Source of the DNA: Sulfurimonas paralvinellae
GTDB lineage: Bacteria > Campylobacterota > Campylobacteria > Campylobacterales > Sulfurimonadaceae
Length of the DNA stretch: 64,000 nucleotides
Assembly (NCBI RefSeq): GCF_014905135.1
Contig: NZ_CP041406.1
Location: 744,001 to 808,000 of the forward strand
Direction: 5' to 3'
Shown here: one piece after another, positions 34,376-42,962 of the stretch
How the letters are laid out: the number at the start of each line of letters is the position of its first letter
Position numbering within the stretch: position 1 is the stretch's first letter
Position numbers and translations under genes: made by a program
The notes under the pieces: model-generated
What the model was told of the DNA's origin: nothing
Databases searched by the model: none
The model's input: the letters and a program-made list of their open reading frames with translations, nothing else

Positions 34376-34379
34376 TCAG

Positions 34380-35150
34380 ATGAAAACAGGTATTAAAATA
34401 GCGCTATCAGTTGCAATGCTTGCTTCACTCTCTTTTGCTGGTGAACAGTTTGCGATGAGCGATGCGGACCGTGCTATGTATGCAGAGATGTCAGAGAACA
34501 ATCCTGCGGACATTATGATAGCCGACGGTGAAGAGTTATTAGGTTATATGGGTGGAGATGAAGGACTTGCAAAGTATCTCGGTGTCAGCGAAGATGAACT
34601 TCCTGCATATATTGCAGGTTTTCCACGTTATATCAAGAAATTTGATATGGTCGTTGGACTGGATCAAGTACTTCAAGCTATGATGGCTGACGGCGGACAT
34701 AAACCGTTGAAGCTAAAAAGCGGAAATATGTTCTCTATGGTCGCTTATGTGAAGTCGATCGCAAATGATGAACCGATCAATATAGATGTCAATGCAAATC
34801 CTCAAATGAAAGAAGCTTATGCTCTTGGTGAGAAAACATTTATGACAAAACGTGGTGGACGCGGTCTTTCATGTAACTCTTGCCACTCTCCTGATGTAAT
34901 TGGAAGAGTTTTAAGAACACAGCCGCTTCCGGACTTGAGTTCAAAAGGTGTAAAGGCTGCTGCAACTTGGCCGGCATACAGAATGACAAAGTCATCACTG
35001 AGAACATTCCAACGCCGTTTTCAGGGATGTATGAAAAATGCACTTCTTAAAGTGATTCCACTCGGGTCTAAAGAGATGGTCGCACTTGAAGTGTATCTTA
35101 CTGAAAAATCGAAGGGTAGTGAGATATCTATTCCCGGATTGAAAAGATAG
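34380..35150 (+). CDS. soxA: SoxA, monohaem subunit of SoxXA
   Basis: The protein has 256 residues from the ATG at 34380, where the signal peptide MKTGIKIALSVAMLASLSFA begins with AAGGAT upstream; an in-frame GTG at 34332 lies inside soxZ and is unlikely. The haem motif CNSCH (GLSCNSCHSPDVIGRV) is single, so this is the monohaem form. The active-site cysteine that becomes the persulfide haem ligand lies in RRFQGCMKNAL. It works with SoxX to couple thiosulfate to SoxY. Confidence 0.93.
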   Translation: MKTGIKIALSVAMLASLSFAGEQFAMSDADRAMYAEMSENNPADIMIADGEELLGYMGGDEGLAKYLGVSEDELPAYIAGFPRYIKKFDMVVGLDQVLQAMMADGGHKPLKLKSGNMFSMVAYVKSIANDEPINIDVNANPQMKEAYALGEKTFMTKRGGRGLSCNSCHSPDVIGRVLRTQPLPDLSSKGVKAAATWPAYRMTKSSLRTFQRRFQGCMKNALLKVIPLGSKEMVALEVYLTEKSKGSEISIPGLKR

Positions 35151-35160
35151 AAGGCAGATA

Positions 35161-36921
35161 ATGGAAATTTCAAGAAGAGACTTTATGCACATAGCAGCCA
35201 TTTTTGGGCTGGGTGCTGCAACAAGTACTTTTGCAAGTACAAAGTCAATAGAAAAAATCGGTCTGAAAGATCTTTACAAATTCAATGCAACAGGTAACTT
35301 TACATTGATGCATATTTGTGATCTGCATGCCCATATAAAACCACTTTACTGGAGAGAGCCCTCAACATTGATCTCTGCTCCAAACCTTGTGGGGACACCG
35401 GGTTTTTTATGCGGTGAATCATTTGAGAAGTTCTACGGACTTGAGCCAAGTTCACTTGATGCGTATTTCGATACCTACATGGACTTTGATGCCTTAGCTC
35501 GTAAATTTGGAAAGATGGGTGGTATTGCGCACATTAAAACCTTGACAAACCACATCATTAAAGAGCGTGGAAAAGAGAATGTTCTTTTCCTTGATTCGGG
35601 TGATACTTGGCAGGGAACGGGTGTAGCACTGAAAACAAAAGGTGAAGCCATTGTCAAAGCGCAGAACTATCTCGGTATTGACACGATGGTCGGTCACTGG
35701 GAGTTTACTTATGGTAAAGAGAGAGTCAAAGAGTTAATTGAGATGCTCGATGCGAAATTCATCTCACAAAATATTGTCGGTGACGATCCGTTTGCTGATG
35801 AGTATGAAGAGCTTATCTTTGAACCGTATACCATTGAAGAGAGAGGCGGTGCAAAGATCGGTATTATCGGTCAGTCTTTTCCTTTCACATCAACTGCAAA
35901 CCCGAAAGAGTTTACAGAAGGGTGGAGCTTCGGTCTAAGAATGGATACGCTTCAAGAGTATGTTGATGAACTCAGAAATGAGAAAAAAGTTGACTGTGTT
36001 GTCGTTCTTTCTCATGATGGTTTCAGTGTGGATCAGGAAGTTGCCCGTCAGGTTAAAGGCATAGACTTCATCTTAAGCGGACACACACACGACCCTTCAC
36101 CGAGACCTATTACGATCAATGATACAGTGATTGTAATTGCCGGAAGTCATGGGAAATACATCGGACGTTTGGATATTGATGCCAAAGACGGAAAAGTGAA
36201 CGGGTATGAGTACAAACTGATTCCTATCGCTTCGAATATCATTCCGGCTGACCCTGAGGGTGTTAAACTGGTCAATGAACTTTACGCTCCGTTTGACAAA
36301 GAGTTCAACGAAGTGCTTGGTAAGACAAAAGGAATGCTTTACAAACGTGATACGTTCTTTTCTACTTTCGACCAGCTCATCAATGATGCCATAATGGACG
36401 AGATGAAATGTGATGTTTCATTTACACCAGGGTATAGATGGGGAACAACAGTCCTTGCAGGTGAAGATATATTGATGGACAATGTCTACGAGATGTGTGG
36501 TATTACCTATCCGAATGTCTATACATTTGAGTTAAAAGGTTCTAAGATAGCGACACTTTTGGAAGACATCGCAGATAACGTTTTCAATGCGAATCCTCTT
36601 TACCAACAGGGTGGAGATATGAGTCGTCTTGGTGGTGTGACATACAGTATTGCTGTCTCAAATAAACCGGGTAAACGTATATCAAATCTTAAGATTGGAG
36701 GTAAACCGATAGACTTGAACAAAACTTATGTAGTGTCATCATGGGGCGGAAATCTGCAAAAAGCGGGTGAAAATCTTCAAAAAAATAAGATCCGTCCAGT
36801 GTATGATGTGGTCCGTGACTACATTAAACGAGAAAAAGTGGTCAATGTAAGTAATAAAGGTAATGTTACTTTGGTTGATTATAAATGTGGTTGTCCTACA
36901 AAAGGCTCTATGGGCTGTTAA
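35161..36921 (+). CDS. soxB: SoxB, thiosulfohydrolase
   Basis: SoxB releases sulfate from the SoxY-thiosulfonate. The 586-residue product starts with a twin-arginine signal (MEISRRDFMHIAAIFGLGAA). The dimanganese-site motifs of the calcineurin-like fold are visible: MHICDLHAHI, LDSGDTWQGTG, VGHWEFTYGKERV and LSGHTHDPSPRP, then the 5'-nucleotidase C-terminal domain with GYRWGTTVL. The protein ends with a cysteine-containing tail, KCGCPTKGSMGC. It is the last gene of the core cluster; soxCD is absent here. Confidence 0.95.
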   Translation: MEISRRDFMHIAAIFGLGAATSTFASTKSIEKIGLKDLYKFNATGNFTLMHICDLHAHIKPLYWREPSTLISAPNLVGTPGFLCGESFEKFYGLEPSSLDAYFDTYMDFDALARKFGKMGGIAHIKTLTNHIIKERGKENVLFLDSGDTWQGTGVALKTKGEAIVKAQNYLGIDTMVGHWEFTYGKERVKELIEMLDAKFISQNIVGDDPFADEYEELIFEPYTIEERGGAKIGIIGQSFPFTSTANPKEFTEGWSFGLRMDTLQEYVDELRNEKKVDCVVVLSHDGFSVDQEVARQVKGIDFILSGHTHDPSPRPITINDTVIVIAGSHGKYIGRLDIDAKDGKVNGYEYKLIPIASNIIPADPEGVKLVNELYAPFDKEFNEVLGKTKGMLYKRDTFFSTFDQLINDAIMDEMKCDVSFTPGYRWGTTVLAGEDILMDNVYEMCGITYPNVYTFELKGSKIATLLEDIADNVFNANPLYQQGGDMSRLGGVTYSIAVSNKPGKRISNLKIGGKPIDLNKTYVVSSWGGNLQKAGENLQKNKIRPVYDVVRDYIKREKVVNVSNKGNVTLVDYKCGCPTKGSMGC

Positions 36922-36933
36922 GGATTGAAGGTG

Positions 36934-36955
36934 GATGGCAGTTGGGGCTGCCATC
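36934..36955 (+). terminator. Hairpin after soxB (weak terminator or processing site)
   Basis: GATGGCAG and CTGCCATC form a perfect 8-bp stem with a TTGGGG loop, 13 bases after the soxB stop. There is no T-run after it, so it may stabilise the 3' end of the sox mRNA or weakly attenuate read-through into the porin gene rather than terminate fully. Confidence 0.45.
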
Positions 36956-36970
36956 TTAGTCTGAGTATGT

Positions 36971-36999
36971 TATACTACACACGCAAACAGGGGTATTAT
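36971..36999 (+). promoter_or_regulatory. Candidate promoter of the porin gene
   Basis: Two -10-like boxes, TATACT at 36971 and TATTAT at 36994, lie in the 77-base gap between the hairpin after soxB and the porin ATG at 37033. The latter has AAGGGTAA as ribosome site. Which of them is used cannot be told. Confidence 0.35.
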
Positions 37000-37032
37000 A
37001 ACATATTGTTTATTTAAAAATAAGGGTAAATA

Positions 37033-38259
37033 ATGAAGAAAAATATGATCAAATTGGCAGCAGGCGCTGCAACGGTACTTTTAATGGCTACATCAGCTCA
37101 CGCTGGTTACACAATGAAGAAAAAAGTTGGTGATGTTGATACGAAACTCACTTTCTTTGGTTTTGCTCAGCTCGAGGCAGTTGGTGGTAACGGTATGAAA
37201 TTAAAATATGCTGAAGATGGAGCAGGTACAAGAGTAGGGACTAACTCTGGATCAGATATTAATTTTCGTGCACAGCGTATTCGTCTTGGTTGGAAATATG
37301 TTGCTGGTAATGTTCGTGGTAAAGTATTTTTAGATTTTAATCAAGGTCATGATTCTCAAGGTGCAACAGATGGTGCAGCTGTTCCAAAAATGATTAAAGA
37401 TGCATTTATCGCATATAAATTCAATAATGCATTTATCCCTAAACTGGGTGTTATTAAAATGCCAAATGGTATGGGCTTTACTATGCCGGGATGGAATCTT
37501 GACATTGCAGAGCGTGGTTTTGATAAGGCACTTGTGTTAGAAAGAAATATGGGTCTTATGATCTCTGGTCGTGGTATTGGATTTAGCGGTAATAAAGTAA
37601 ATGGCTTTGAAATGGGTCATGAACGTCCATGGAAAGGTTTTGGTTATGATGTAATGGTTGCAAATCAAGCAAATAGATCTAAAGCTGTTAAAAAAACATC
37701 TGGTATGGGTGGAAATTCGTATGCAGTTCGTGGTATGTTTGATTATACTGAAAAATTTCATATTGAAGCTTCATATGCAGTATCGGAAAATGCAGCTGGT
37801 TATGTTGCGACAGGTGCGACATCAGCAGATAATCAAGATTACTCAAATATAAATGTTGGTATAGATTCAAACCTCGGAAAATTAAGTCTTAAAGCTGAAT
37901 ACTTTGATGCTAGTAATGTTCAAGGGATAAAAAATTGGGATGAAAATGTTTATACTGCTACTGCAGGATATTTTGTAACTCCAGCCGTTGAAGCTGTTGT
38001 AAAACATATGCAAGGAACATCTGACAAACCGGGTGTATCTTCAACTGATCTTGGAAATACTTATCTTGGTTTAAATATTTTTATGTCAATGCCTTATTCT
38101 GACTTCTCACGTAAAGCTAAACGTACGAGAAATCAACATAAAATAGTTCTTAACTATATTGTTGCAAGTGGTGATACTGATGGTTCAAGTAATCCATGGA
38201 ATGGTTTGAGTGGTTATAAAGACGATGCATTTATCGCTCAGTATCAGTTCAAATTCTAG
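37033..38259 (+). CDS. Outer membrane porin (phosphate-selective porin O/P-like)
   Basis: The product has 408 residues with a signal peptide (about residues 1-24, ending in SAHA). The mature part has alternating amphipathic strands, many aromatic girdle residues and a C-terminal phenylalanine (YQFKF), all typical of beta-barrel outer membrane proteins. LTFFGFAQLEAVGG and FRAQRIRLGWKYVAGNVRGK resemble the OprO/P-like porins common in Campylobacterota. Codon usage is noticeably more AT-biased and regular (GGT, GTT, AAA) than its neighbours, suggesting high expression. A link to sulfur oxidation rests on position only. Confidence 0.8.
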   Translation: MKKNMIKLAAGAATVLLMATSAHAGYTMKKKVGDVDTKLTFFGFAQLEAVGGNGMKLKYAEDGAGTRVGTNSGSDINFRAQRIRLGWKYVAGNVRGKVFLDFNQGHDSQGATDGAAVPKMIKDAFIAYKFNNAFIPKLGVIKMPNGMGFTMPGWNLDIAERGFDKALVLERNMGLMISGRGIGFSGNKVNGFEMGHERPWKGFGYDVMVANQANRSKAVKKTSGMGGNSYAVRGMFDYTEKFHIEASYAVSENAAGYVATGATSADNQDYSNINVGIDSNLGKLSLKAEYFDASNVQGIKNWDENVYTATAGYFVTPAVEAVVKHMQGTSDKPGVSSTDLGNTYLGLNIFMSMPYSDFSRKAKRTRNQHKIVLNYIVASGDTDGSSNPWNGLSGYKDDAFIAQYQFKF

Positions 38260-38287
38260 AAATATCTAGAGAAAAAGGAGTTCCGCT

Positions 38288-39193
38288 TTGAAGTTGCTTT
38301 TGTTAAGTTTTGTACTTGTAAATTCTCTTCTCTCCTTTGATTACAAACTTCAACCTAAAGAGGTAAGCAGTGAGATTCACTGCTTCTTTGGGTTACCAGA
38401 AGTGATGGATAAGCGTAACAATGGAAACATGTCCAACTCATGTTTTGTTAATATGGGGACCAGCTATCTTGTGATAGATAGTGGTCCTACATACCAGTAT
38501 GCCGCTCAGGCATATGAAGCGATGAAAAAAATCAAAAATCTTCCAGTCTCTTATGTTGTTAATACCCATGTTCATGATGACCATTGGCTCGGCAACGGTT
38601 TTTATAAAGAGCATGATGCTAAGATCATCGGTCCAAGCATTTTTGCAAATCTTCCAAAAGAAGAGATGACACGTATGCAAAGAAGAATCTCCGCTGAAGC
38701 TTTTCACGGAACGACACAGGAGTATCCGACTATCTTGATAACAGATAGAGAAGAGATAGATATAGATGGCAAAATAGTCATTATAAAGAGTGTAAATCAT
38801 AAAGCACATACTAAAAATGATCTTTTCGTTTACATTCCGAGTAAAAAAGCCCTGTTTGCAGGAGATCTGGTCTTTAACGAGCGGCTGCCTTCTTTGCGGG
38901 ACGGCAACATAAACGGCTGGATAGCAGCACTGCAGGAGATAAAAATGATGGATGTTGATTATATCATCGGCGGGCATGGTGATGTTGTCAGTAAAAAAAG
39001 TGTTGATTTTACTTACAACTACCTCATGCAGCTCAAAAAAGAGGTGCTGCAGCGCCTTGACGATGGTGAAGATATAGGTGATGTCGTTAATGAAGTGGTT
39101 ATGCCTGAGTATAAAGAGATTCCGTTTTACGATTCGATTCATAGACAAAATGTAGAGACTGCATATAGAACACTGGAGTGGGAAAGTGAATAA
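38288..39193 (+). CDS. Periplasmic metallo-beta-lactamase-fold hydrolase (SoxH-like)
   Basis: The protein has 301 residues. Start is TTG at 38288, with AAGGAG at a spacing of 7. A signal peptide (MKLLLLSFVLVNSLLSF) is followed by the MBL zinc-binding motif NTHVHDDHWLGN, a second ligand region KSVNHKAHTKNDLFVY, Asp in LFAGDLVFNERL, and IIGGHGDVVS. Proteins of this type near sox genes are called SoxH, with unknown reaction. The gene overlaps the thioredoxin gene by 8 bases. A thiol- or persulfide-linked substrate is inferred. Confidence 0.8.
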   Translation: MKLLLLSFVLVNSLLSFDYKLQPKEVSSEIHCFFGLPEVMDKRNNGNMSNSCFVNMGTSYLVIDSGPTYQYAAQAYEAMKKIKNLPVSYVVNTHVHDDHWLGNGFYKEHDAKIIGPSIFANLPKEEMTRMQRRISAEAFHGTTQEYPTILITDREEIDIDGKIVIIKSVNHKAHTKNDLFVYIPSKKALFAGDLVFNERLPSLRDGNINGWIAALQEIKMMDVDYIIGGHGDVVSKKSVDFTYNYLMQLKKEVLQRLDDGEDIGDVVNEVVMPEYKEIPFYDSIHRQNVETAYRTLEWESE

Positions 39194-39560
39194 AATATTT
39201 TTAGGTTTACTACTGAGTGCCGTTTCACTCTTGGCTTTAGAGTTCCATACGTATGAAGAAGCCCTGCAATTGCAGAAAAAAAACGGAAAAATCATTATGA
39301 TAGATGTCATGAGAACAGACTGTCACTATTGCAAGGATATGAAAAGAGAGGTCTTTGATAACAAAGAGATGTCTTCATGGCTTGAAGAACGTTTTATTCC
39401 CGTTGAGCTCAATCTTGATTTTGATGAACTGCCTTTAGGAATTCATGTCTATTTTACACCTACTTTTTTCTTTGTTGACACAGATCAAAAGGTAGTGAAA
39501 AAGATTCCTGGTTCATGGAATATTCAGGATTTTAAAGATCTGACGAAAAATATAAAATAA
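39186..39560 (+). CDS. Periplasmic thioredoxin-like protein (SoxW-like)
   Basis: The protein has 124 residues. Start is GTG at 39186 within the end of the MBL gene. A signal peptide (MNKIFLGLLLSAVSLLAL) is followed by a thioredoxin-like fold with the active site MRTDCHYCKDMKREVF and the cis-Pro region HVYFTPTFFFVD. In Sox systems a periplasmic thioredoxin (SoxW) reduces the SoxY cysteine using electrons from SoxV/CcdA. Here dsbD at 28163 could be the electron donor. It is in the operon MBL-Trx-DsrE-DUF302-like. Confidence 0.82.
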   Translation: MNKIFLGLLLSAVSLLALEFHTYEEALQLQKKNGKIIMIDVMRTDCHYCKDMKREVFDNKEMSSWLEERFIPVELNLDFDELPLGIHVYFTPTFFFVDTDQKVVKKIPGSWNIQDFKDLTKNIK

Positions 39561-39571
39561 AGGCCTCAATT

Positions 39572-40006
39572 ATGAAAAAATTTACATTCGTTTTACTTAG
39601 CTTTTGTATTCTCTTATTTGCAGATACAGAGTATGCTGATCCAAAACCTTCCATTGACAACCCGAGACAGATCGTCTTTTCGGTTACGGAAGATTCTCCG
39701 CATGCTCTTGATCACATACTGAGCGTTGCAAACAATGTACTGAAGTTTTACGGACCGGAAAAAGTGGAGATGAAGATCGTCGCTTACTCCAAAGGCCTGG
39801 CACTGCTTTACAAACGCAACAGAACAACTGCCGTCAGAGTTGATGCTTTGATGCAGTACGATGTGGAGTTCGTCGCTTGCGGCAATACGATGCGAACGCT
39901 TAATGTCAAAAAAGAAGACCTGATAGACGGTTCTGTGATAGTAACTGCCGGTGTGGTGGAACTTTTAGAGAGTGTCAAAGCAGGTTGGATTTATATTAAA
40001 CCATAG
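39572..40006 (+). CDS. Periplasmic DsrE-family protein of the sox region
   Basis: The product has 144 residues with a signal peptide (MKKFTFVLLSFCILLFA). The DsrE/F-type fold shows in RQIVFSVTEDSPHALDHIL, KVEMKIVAYSKGLALL and the conserved-cysteine segment VEFVACGNTMRTLNV, which aligns with VEFLMCGAAMKRN of the protein at 16253. A periplasmic persulfide carrier linked to SoxY or to the MBL enzyme is plausible but not shown. Confidence 0.75.
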   Translation: MKKFTFVLLSFCILLFADTEYADPKPSIDNPRQIVFSVTEDSPHALDHILSVANNVLKFYGPEKVEMKIVAYSKGLALLYKRNRTTAVRVDALMQYDVEFVACGNTMRTLNVKKEDLIDGSVIVTAGVVELLESVKAGWIYIKP

Positions 40007-40012
40007 GAAAGA

Positions 40013-40939
40013 ATGATGAAAAAAATAGTACTTTTAGTAGCTGCATTTTTATGTGCGGCTTCATTACAGGCAAAGGGAGATCTGCATCTTTTTAGTATAG
40101 ATAACAAAGATGCAAAGATCACTCCCTATATGATTGAAGAGGCACTCAACAATGGCGGCATGCATGTAGAGCTTAACAGCAACATGATAGGGCCGTTTAA
40201 AAAGCAGTTTAAAGAGACAAACTATAAAGTCTTTACTCTAATGACGTTCTGGAGTAAAAAGTACACAAAAGAGCTTGTTGACAAGTATGCAAAAGCAGGT
40301 GCTTTTACACCGATGGGTATGGGAATTTATCAGGCAAAAGGTGAAGATACGCTGCATCTTTCTGTTTTAACAGCAGATGCACAGGGAAAAATCCTTGGCA
40401 TTAAAGATCCACTTCTTAAAAAGATAGAAGCTCAGGTATTGGCTGTTATTAAAAAGAACTTTCCCAATGCAAAACATACTTTGAGTGAAGATAGCCTAAA
40501 GACTTCACATGATCTTGTAACGACATACGAGATGGAAGTCGATGAAGATGAAGACATTGATGATGTGCAAGAAGAGTTCATAATGAATCTCGAAGCAGGT
40601 TTCAAGCCGTTTGGCTTTGTTGTTCCTGAGTATATGGATCTTAATGAAGTGCTGACTGAAGATGGAAAAGTAGAGTCTCCATATGATTTTTATTTGACAT
40701 ACTCTATCTGTAAGCTGCCTGTTATCTACACTGTTTCAAAAACAAGACCGGAAGCTTCTGCATTTGCACCGTGTACAACGATGATTTATAAGAAAAAAGA
40801 TGAAGACAAAGTCGTTGTAGGTTTTCCTGCTGTGTATAACTGGCTGAGTTCTGCAAAAGTTGAAAATGAAGATGCAAAAAAAGAACTCTTAAAAGCTCAG
40901 AAAGATTTTGAGAGTATCTTAAAAGATGTAACAGAGTAG
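40013..40939 (+). CDS. Secreted protein with two DUF302-like repeats
   Basis: The protein has 308 residues with a signal peptide (KKIVLLVAAFLCAASLQA). Two similar halves are visible: about 30-130 and 175-285. Each has an amphipathic helix and strands followed by a loop in the style of DUF302 (GAFTPMGMGIYQAKGEDTLH in the first, SAFAPCTTMIYKKKDEDKVV in the second). Only the second keeps the family's PC dipeptide. An acidic linker (EVDEDEDIDDVQEE) lies between them. The function is unknown; DUF302 proteins are often found with thiosulfate or persulfide systems. It is the last gene of the plus-strand block, 4 bases from convergent rhlE. Confidence 0.6.
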   Translation: MMKKIVLLVAAFLCAASLQAKGDLHLFSIDNKDAKITPYMIEEALNNGGMHVELNSNMIGPFKKQFKETNYKVFTLMTFWSKKYTKELVDKYAKAGAFTPMGMGIYQAKGEDTLHLSVLTADAQGKILGIKDPLLKKIEAQVLAVIKKNFPNAKHTLSEDSLKTSHDLVTTYEMEVDEDEDIDDVQEEFIMNLEAGFKPFGFVVPEYMDLNEVLTEDGKVESPYDFYLTYSICKLPVIYTVSKTRPEASAFAPCTTMIYKKKDEDKVVVGFPAVYNWLSSAKVENEDAKKELLKAQKDFESILKDVTE

Positions 40940-40943
40940 AAGT

Positions 40944-42197
40944 TTATCTTCTTGCTCTGCTTCTATTGGCATTTCTGCCGTTAGAGTTTCCACGAGGCTT
41001 ACTGCGTGAGCCTCTATTTCCTCCCATATTGATTGGTTCTGCTTTGATGCTCGGATCTGGTTTAAAACCTTTGAGCCAAACTTTTGGTATATCTTTTTTT
41101 ATGAGTTTTTCAATACCATCTAAAAAATCATTTTCATCGACACAGACAAGAGAGATTGCCTCGCCTTTGTTTCCTGCACGACCTGTTCGCCCGATTCTAT
41201 GGACATAATCTTCACTGACATTTGGCAGCTCAAAATTGACTACGTGAGGCAGCTGGTCGATGTCGATGCCGCGTGCTGCAATGTCGGTTGCAACAAGAAC
41301 ACGCACGTCACCTTTTTTAAAGTCTGCCAATGCTTTTGTACGAGCATTTTGACTTTTATTCCCATGGATGGCCGCTGAACTTATGCCGTCTTTTTCAAGT
41401 TGTCCGCTGAGTTTGTTTGCACCGTGTTTTGTGCGGGTAAAGACTAAAACCTGCTGCCATTTGCCTTCATTTATGAGGTGAGTGAGCAGTTCTCTTTTTC
41501 TTGATTTGTCTACAGGGTAGATACTCTGTTCGACAATGGCATTGGACTCATTAGTTCGTGCGACTTCGATAAGTGTGGGTGATTTTAAAAACTGGTTGGA
41601 GAGTCTTTTGATAGGTGCGGAGTAAGTTGCTGAGAAAAGAAGCGTTTGACGCTCTTTTGGAATGATGTTTACAATCTTTTTGATGTCATTTACAAAACCC
41701 ATGTCAAGCATTCTGTCTGCTTCATCGAGGACTAAAAACTCTATCTCACGCAGATCGATTGTCTTTTGCGAGATATGGTCAAGCAGACGTCCTGGTGTTG
41801 CGATGACGATATCAACACCTTTTCGCAGTTGCGCGATCTGTGGGTTTATTTTTACGCCGCCAAAAATAACGGCTGATTTAAAAGGTGTGTGTTTTGCATA
41901 GAGTGCTACATTTTCAGCGACTTGAAGCGCAAGCTCACGTGTCGGCGTTAAAATAAGCGCGCGTACTTTATGTGATTTCTTCTTTGACTCTTTGCGTGAG
42001 AGCAGCTCTAAAAGCGGCAGTGTAAAACCTGCTGTCTTTCCTGTACCTGTCTGTGCACCTGCCAAGATGTCTTTTTTTTCTAAAATAACGGGAATTGCTT
42101 TTGCCTGAATAGGAGTAGGGGTTGTATAGCCTTGTTCTTTTACAGCTTTTAAGATCGGAGCTGAGAGACCGAGTGAATTGAATGTGATTTCTTTAAT
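40944..42197 (-). CDS. rhlE: DEAD-box RNA helicase RhlE, apparent ATT start
   Basis: Read from 42197 the protein has 417 residues. It begins [18 protein letters not shown] and has the Q motif GYTTPTPIQ, motif I AQTGTGKT, Ia [31 protein letters not shown] and [12 protein letters not shown], followed by a basic Gly/Arg/Asn-rich tail ending RSRARR. There is no ATG, GTG or TTG between an in-frame TAG at 42207 and the Q motif. An ATT at 42197 has AGGA at a spacing of 7; an ACG one codon earlier has a spacing of only 4. A start at the first TTG (42065) would remove the Q motif. Translation therefore probably begins at ATT, a rare start. Confidence 0.85.
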   Translation of the reverse strand: MKEITFNSLGLSAPILKAVKEQGYTTPTPIQAKAIPVILEKKDILAGAQTGTGKTAGFTLPLLELLSRKESKKKSHKVRALILTPTRELALQVAENVALYAKHTPFKSAVIFGGVKINPQIAQLRKGVDIVIATPGRLLDHISQKTIDLREIEFLVLDEADRMLDMGFVNDIKKIVNIIPKERQTLLFSATYSAPIKRLSNQFLKSPTLIEVARTNESNAIVEQSIYPVDKSRKRELLTHLINEGKWQQVLVFTRTKHGANKLSGQLEKDGISSAAIHGNKSQNARTKALADFKKGDVRVLVATDIAARGIDIDQLPHVVNFELPNVSEDYVHRIGRTGRAGNKGEAISLVCVDENDFLDGIEKLIKKDIPKVWLKGFKPDPSIKAEPINMGGNRGSRSKPRGNSNGRNANRSRARR

Positions 42198-42282
42198 CGT
42201 GTTTTCCTAATTTGAGACTCTTAAAATTAAAGAAGCCTCTTGTGTATATTTTCTATAATAGCATAATTTATGACTTTATGGG

Positions 42283-42288
42283 TATAAT
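42283..42288 (+). promoter_or_regulatory. -10 box of the helicase-satellite gene
   Basis: A perfect TATAAT lies 27 bases before the TTG start at 42315. Transcription would leave a leader of about 20 bases carrying AGGAT. Confidence 0.5.
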
Positions 42289-42314
42289 TTCAAAAACAAT
42301 TCACAGGATTCAGC

Positions 42315-42962
42315 TTGCCTTTAAATACAATAACTATAAAACCGAACAATCATCGCATCTACCAATGCCCAAATGAGAAAAAAACAGAACTTTTAAATAA
42401 GCTCATAAATGAGAGTGACAGTGAAGATATCATCGTCGCCTGTTCACGTGATGCCAAAAAGATACAAGAGGGATTGGATAATAAAGAGATACGCGTTTTA
42501 GAAGATAAAGAATTTGTTCAGGACAAAGACGTGAAATGTGCATATCTTATCAGTTATGACATGCCTATTAAAGACATCGTGTATATCGCCAGAGTTGCCA
42601 AAGCGACCCAGAAGGCAGTGATGCTCTTGGATGAGAGCGAACAAAAAGAGTTGCATGCTATTGAAACACTTCTAGGACGTGCCATCAAGCAAGAACGCAT
42701 TGCCGGGTTTGAATACGAAGAAAAAGCGAAGCCGAAAGAGCCGGCTAGAAAAAAACTCTCAAAAGATGAGATAAAAGAAGTGGCGAAAAAGCGTTACGAA
42801 AAGAGCACGCAAGAGAAGCCAAAGTTTGATGCAAAACCAAAATATGATGCAAAGTCGAAATTTGACAAGCCGAAAAAAGATGACAAATTTGACAAAAAGA
42901 AAAAAGCTCCAAAAGCAAAAACGACTGGCAAGGTCATAAAAGTAAAAGCGAAGAAGAAGTAG
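42315..42962 (+). CDS. Degenerate helicase C-terminal (RecA2-like) protein with basic tail
   Basis: The protein has 215 residues. Start is TTG at 42315 with AGGAT upstream. Residues about 1-130 follow the order of a DEAD-box RecA2 domain: EKKTELLNKLINESDSEDIIVACS (as in the region before motif IV), CAYLISYDMPIKDIVYIARVAKATQKAVML (position of [22 protein letters not shown] in RhlE), then IETLLGRAIKQERIAGFEYE. The catalytic arginines of motif VI are missing and there is no RecA1 domain, so it cannot be a helicase. Residues 140-215 are a lysine-rich tail with repeats such as KPKFDAKPKYDAKSKFDK. Divergent from rhlE; an RNA-binding accessory is a reasonable guess. Confidence 0.65.
   Translation: MPLNTITIKPNNHRIYQCPNEKKTELLNKLINESDSEDIIVACSRDAKKIQEGLDNKEIRVLEDKEFVQDKDVKCAYLISYDMPIKDIVYIARVAKATQKAVMLLDESEQKELHAIETLLGRAIKQERIAGFEYEEKAKPKEPARKKLSKDEIKEVAKKRYEKSTQEKPKFDAKPKYDAKSKFDKPKKDDKFDKKKKAPKAKTTGKVIKVKAKKK

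Noticed and set aside
37033-38259. The porin as a horizontally acquired gene because of its different codon use
   Set aside because: The bias towards a small set of codons is better explained by high expression, as is usual for major outer membrane proteins.
38438-39310. A 290-codon open frame on the minus strand opposite the MBL and thioredoxin genes
   Set aside because: The plus strand encodes HxHxDH and CHYC proteins with overlapping starts and good ribosome sites. The minus-strand product is an unstructured antisense shadow.
40944-42065. RhlE beginning at TTG 42065
   Set aside because: It would delete the conserved Q motif and the first 44 residues, which are clearly encoded upstream in the same frame.
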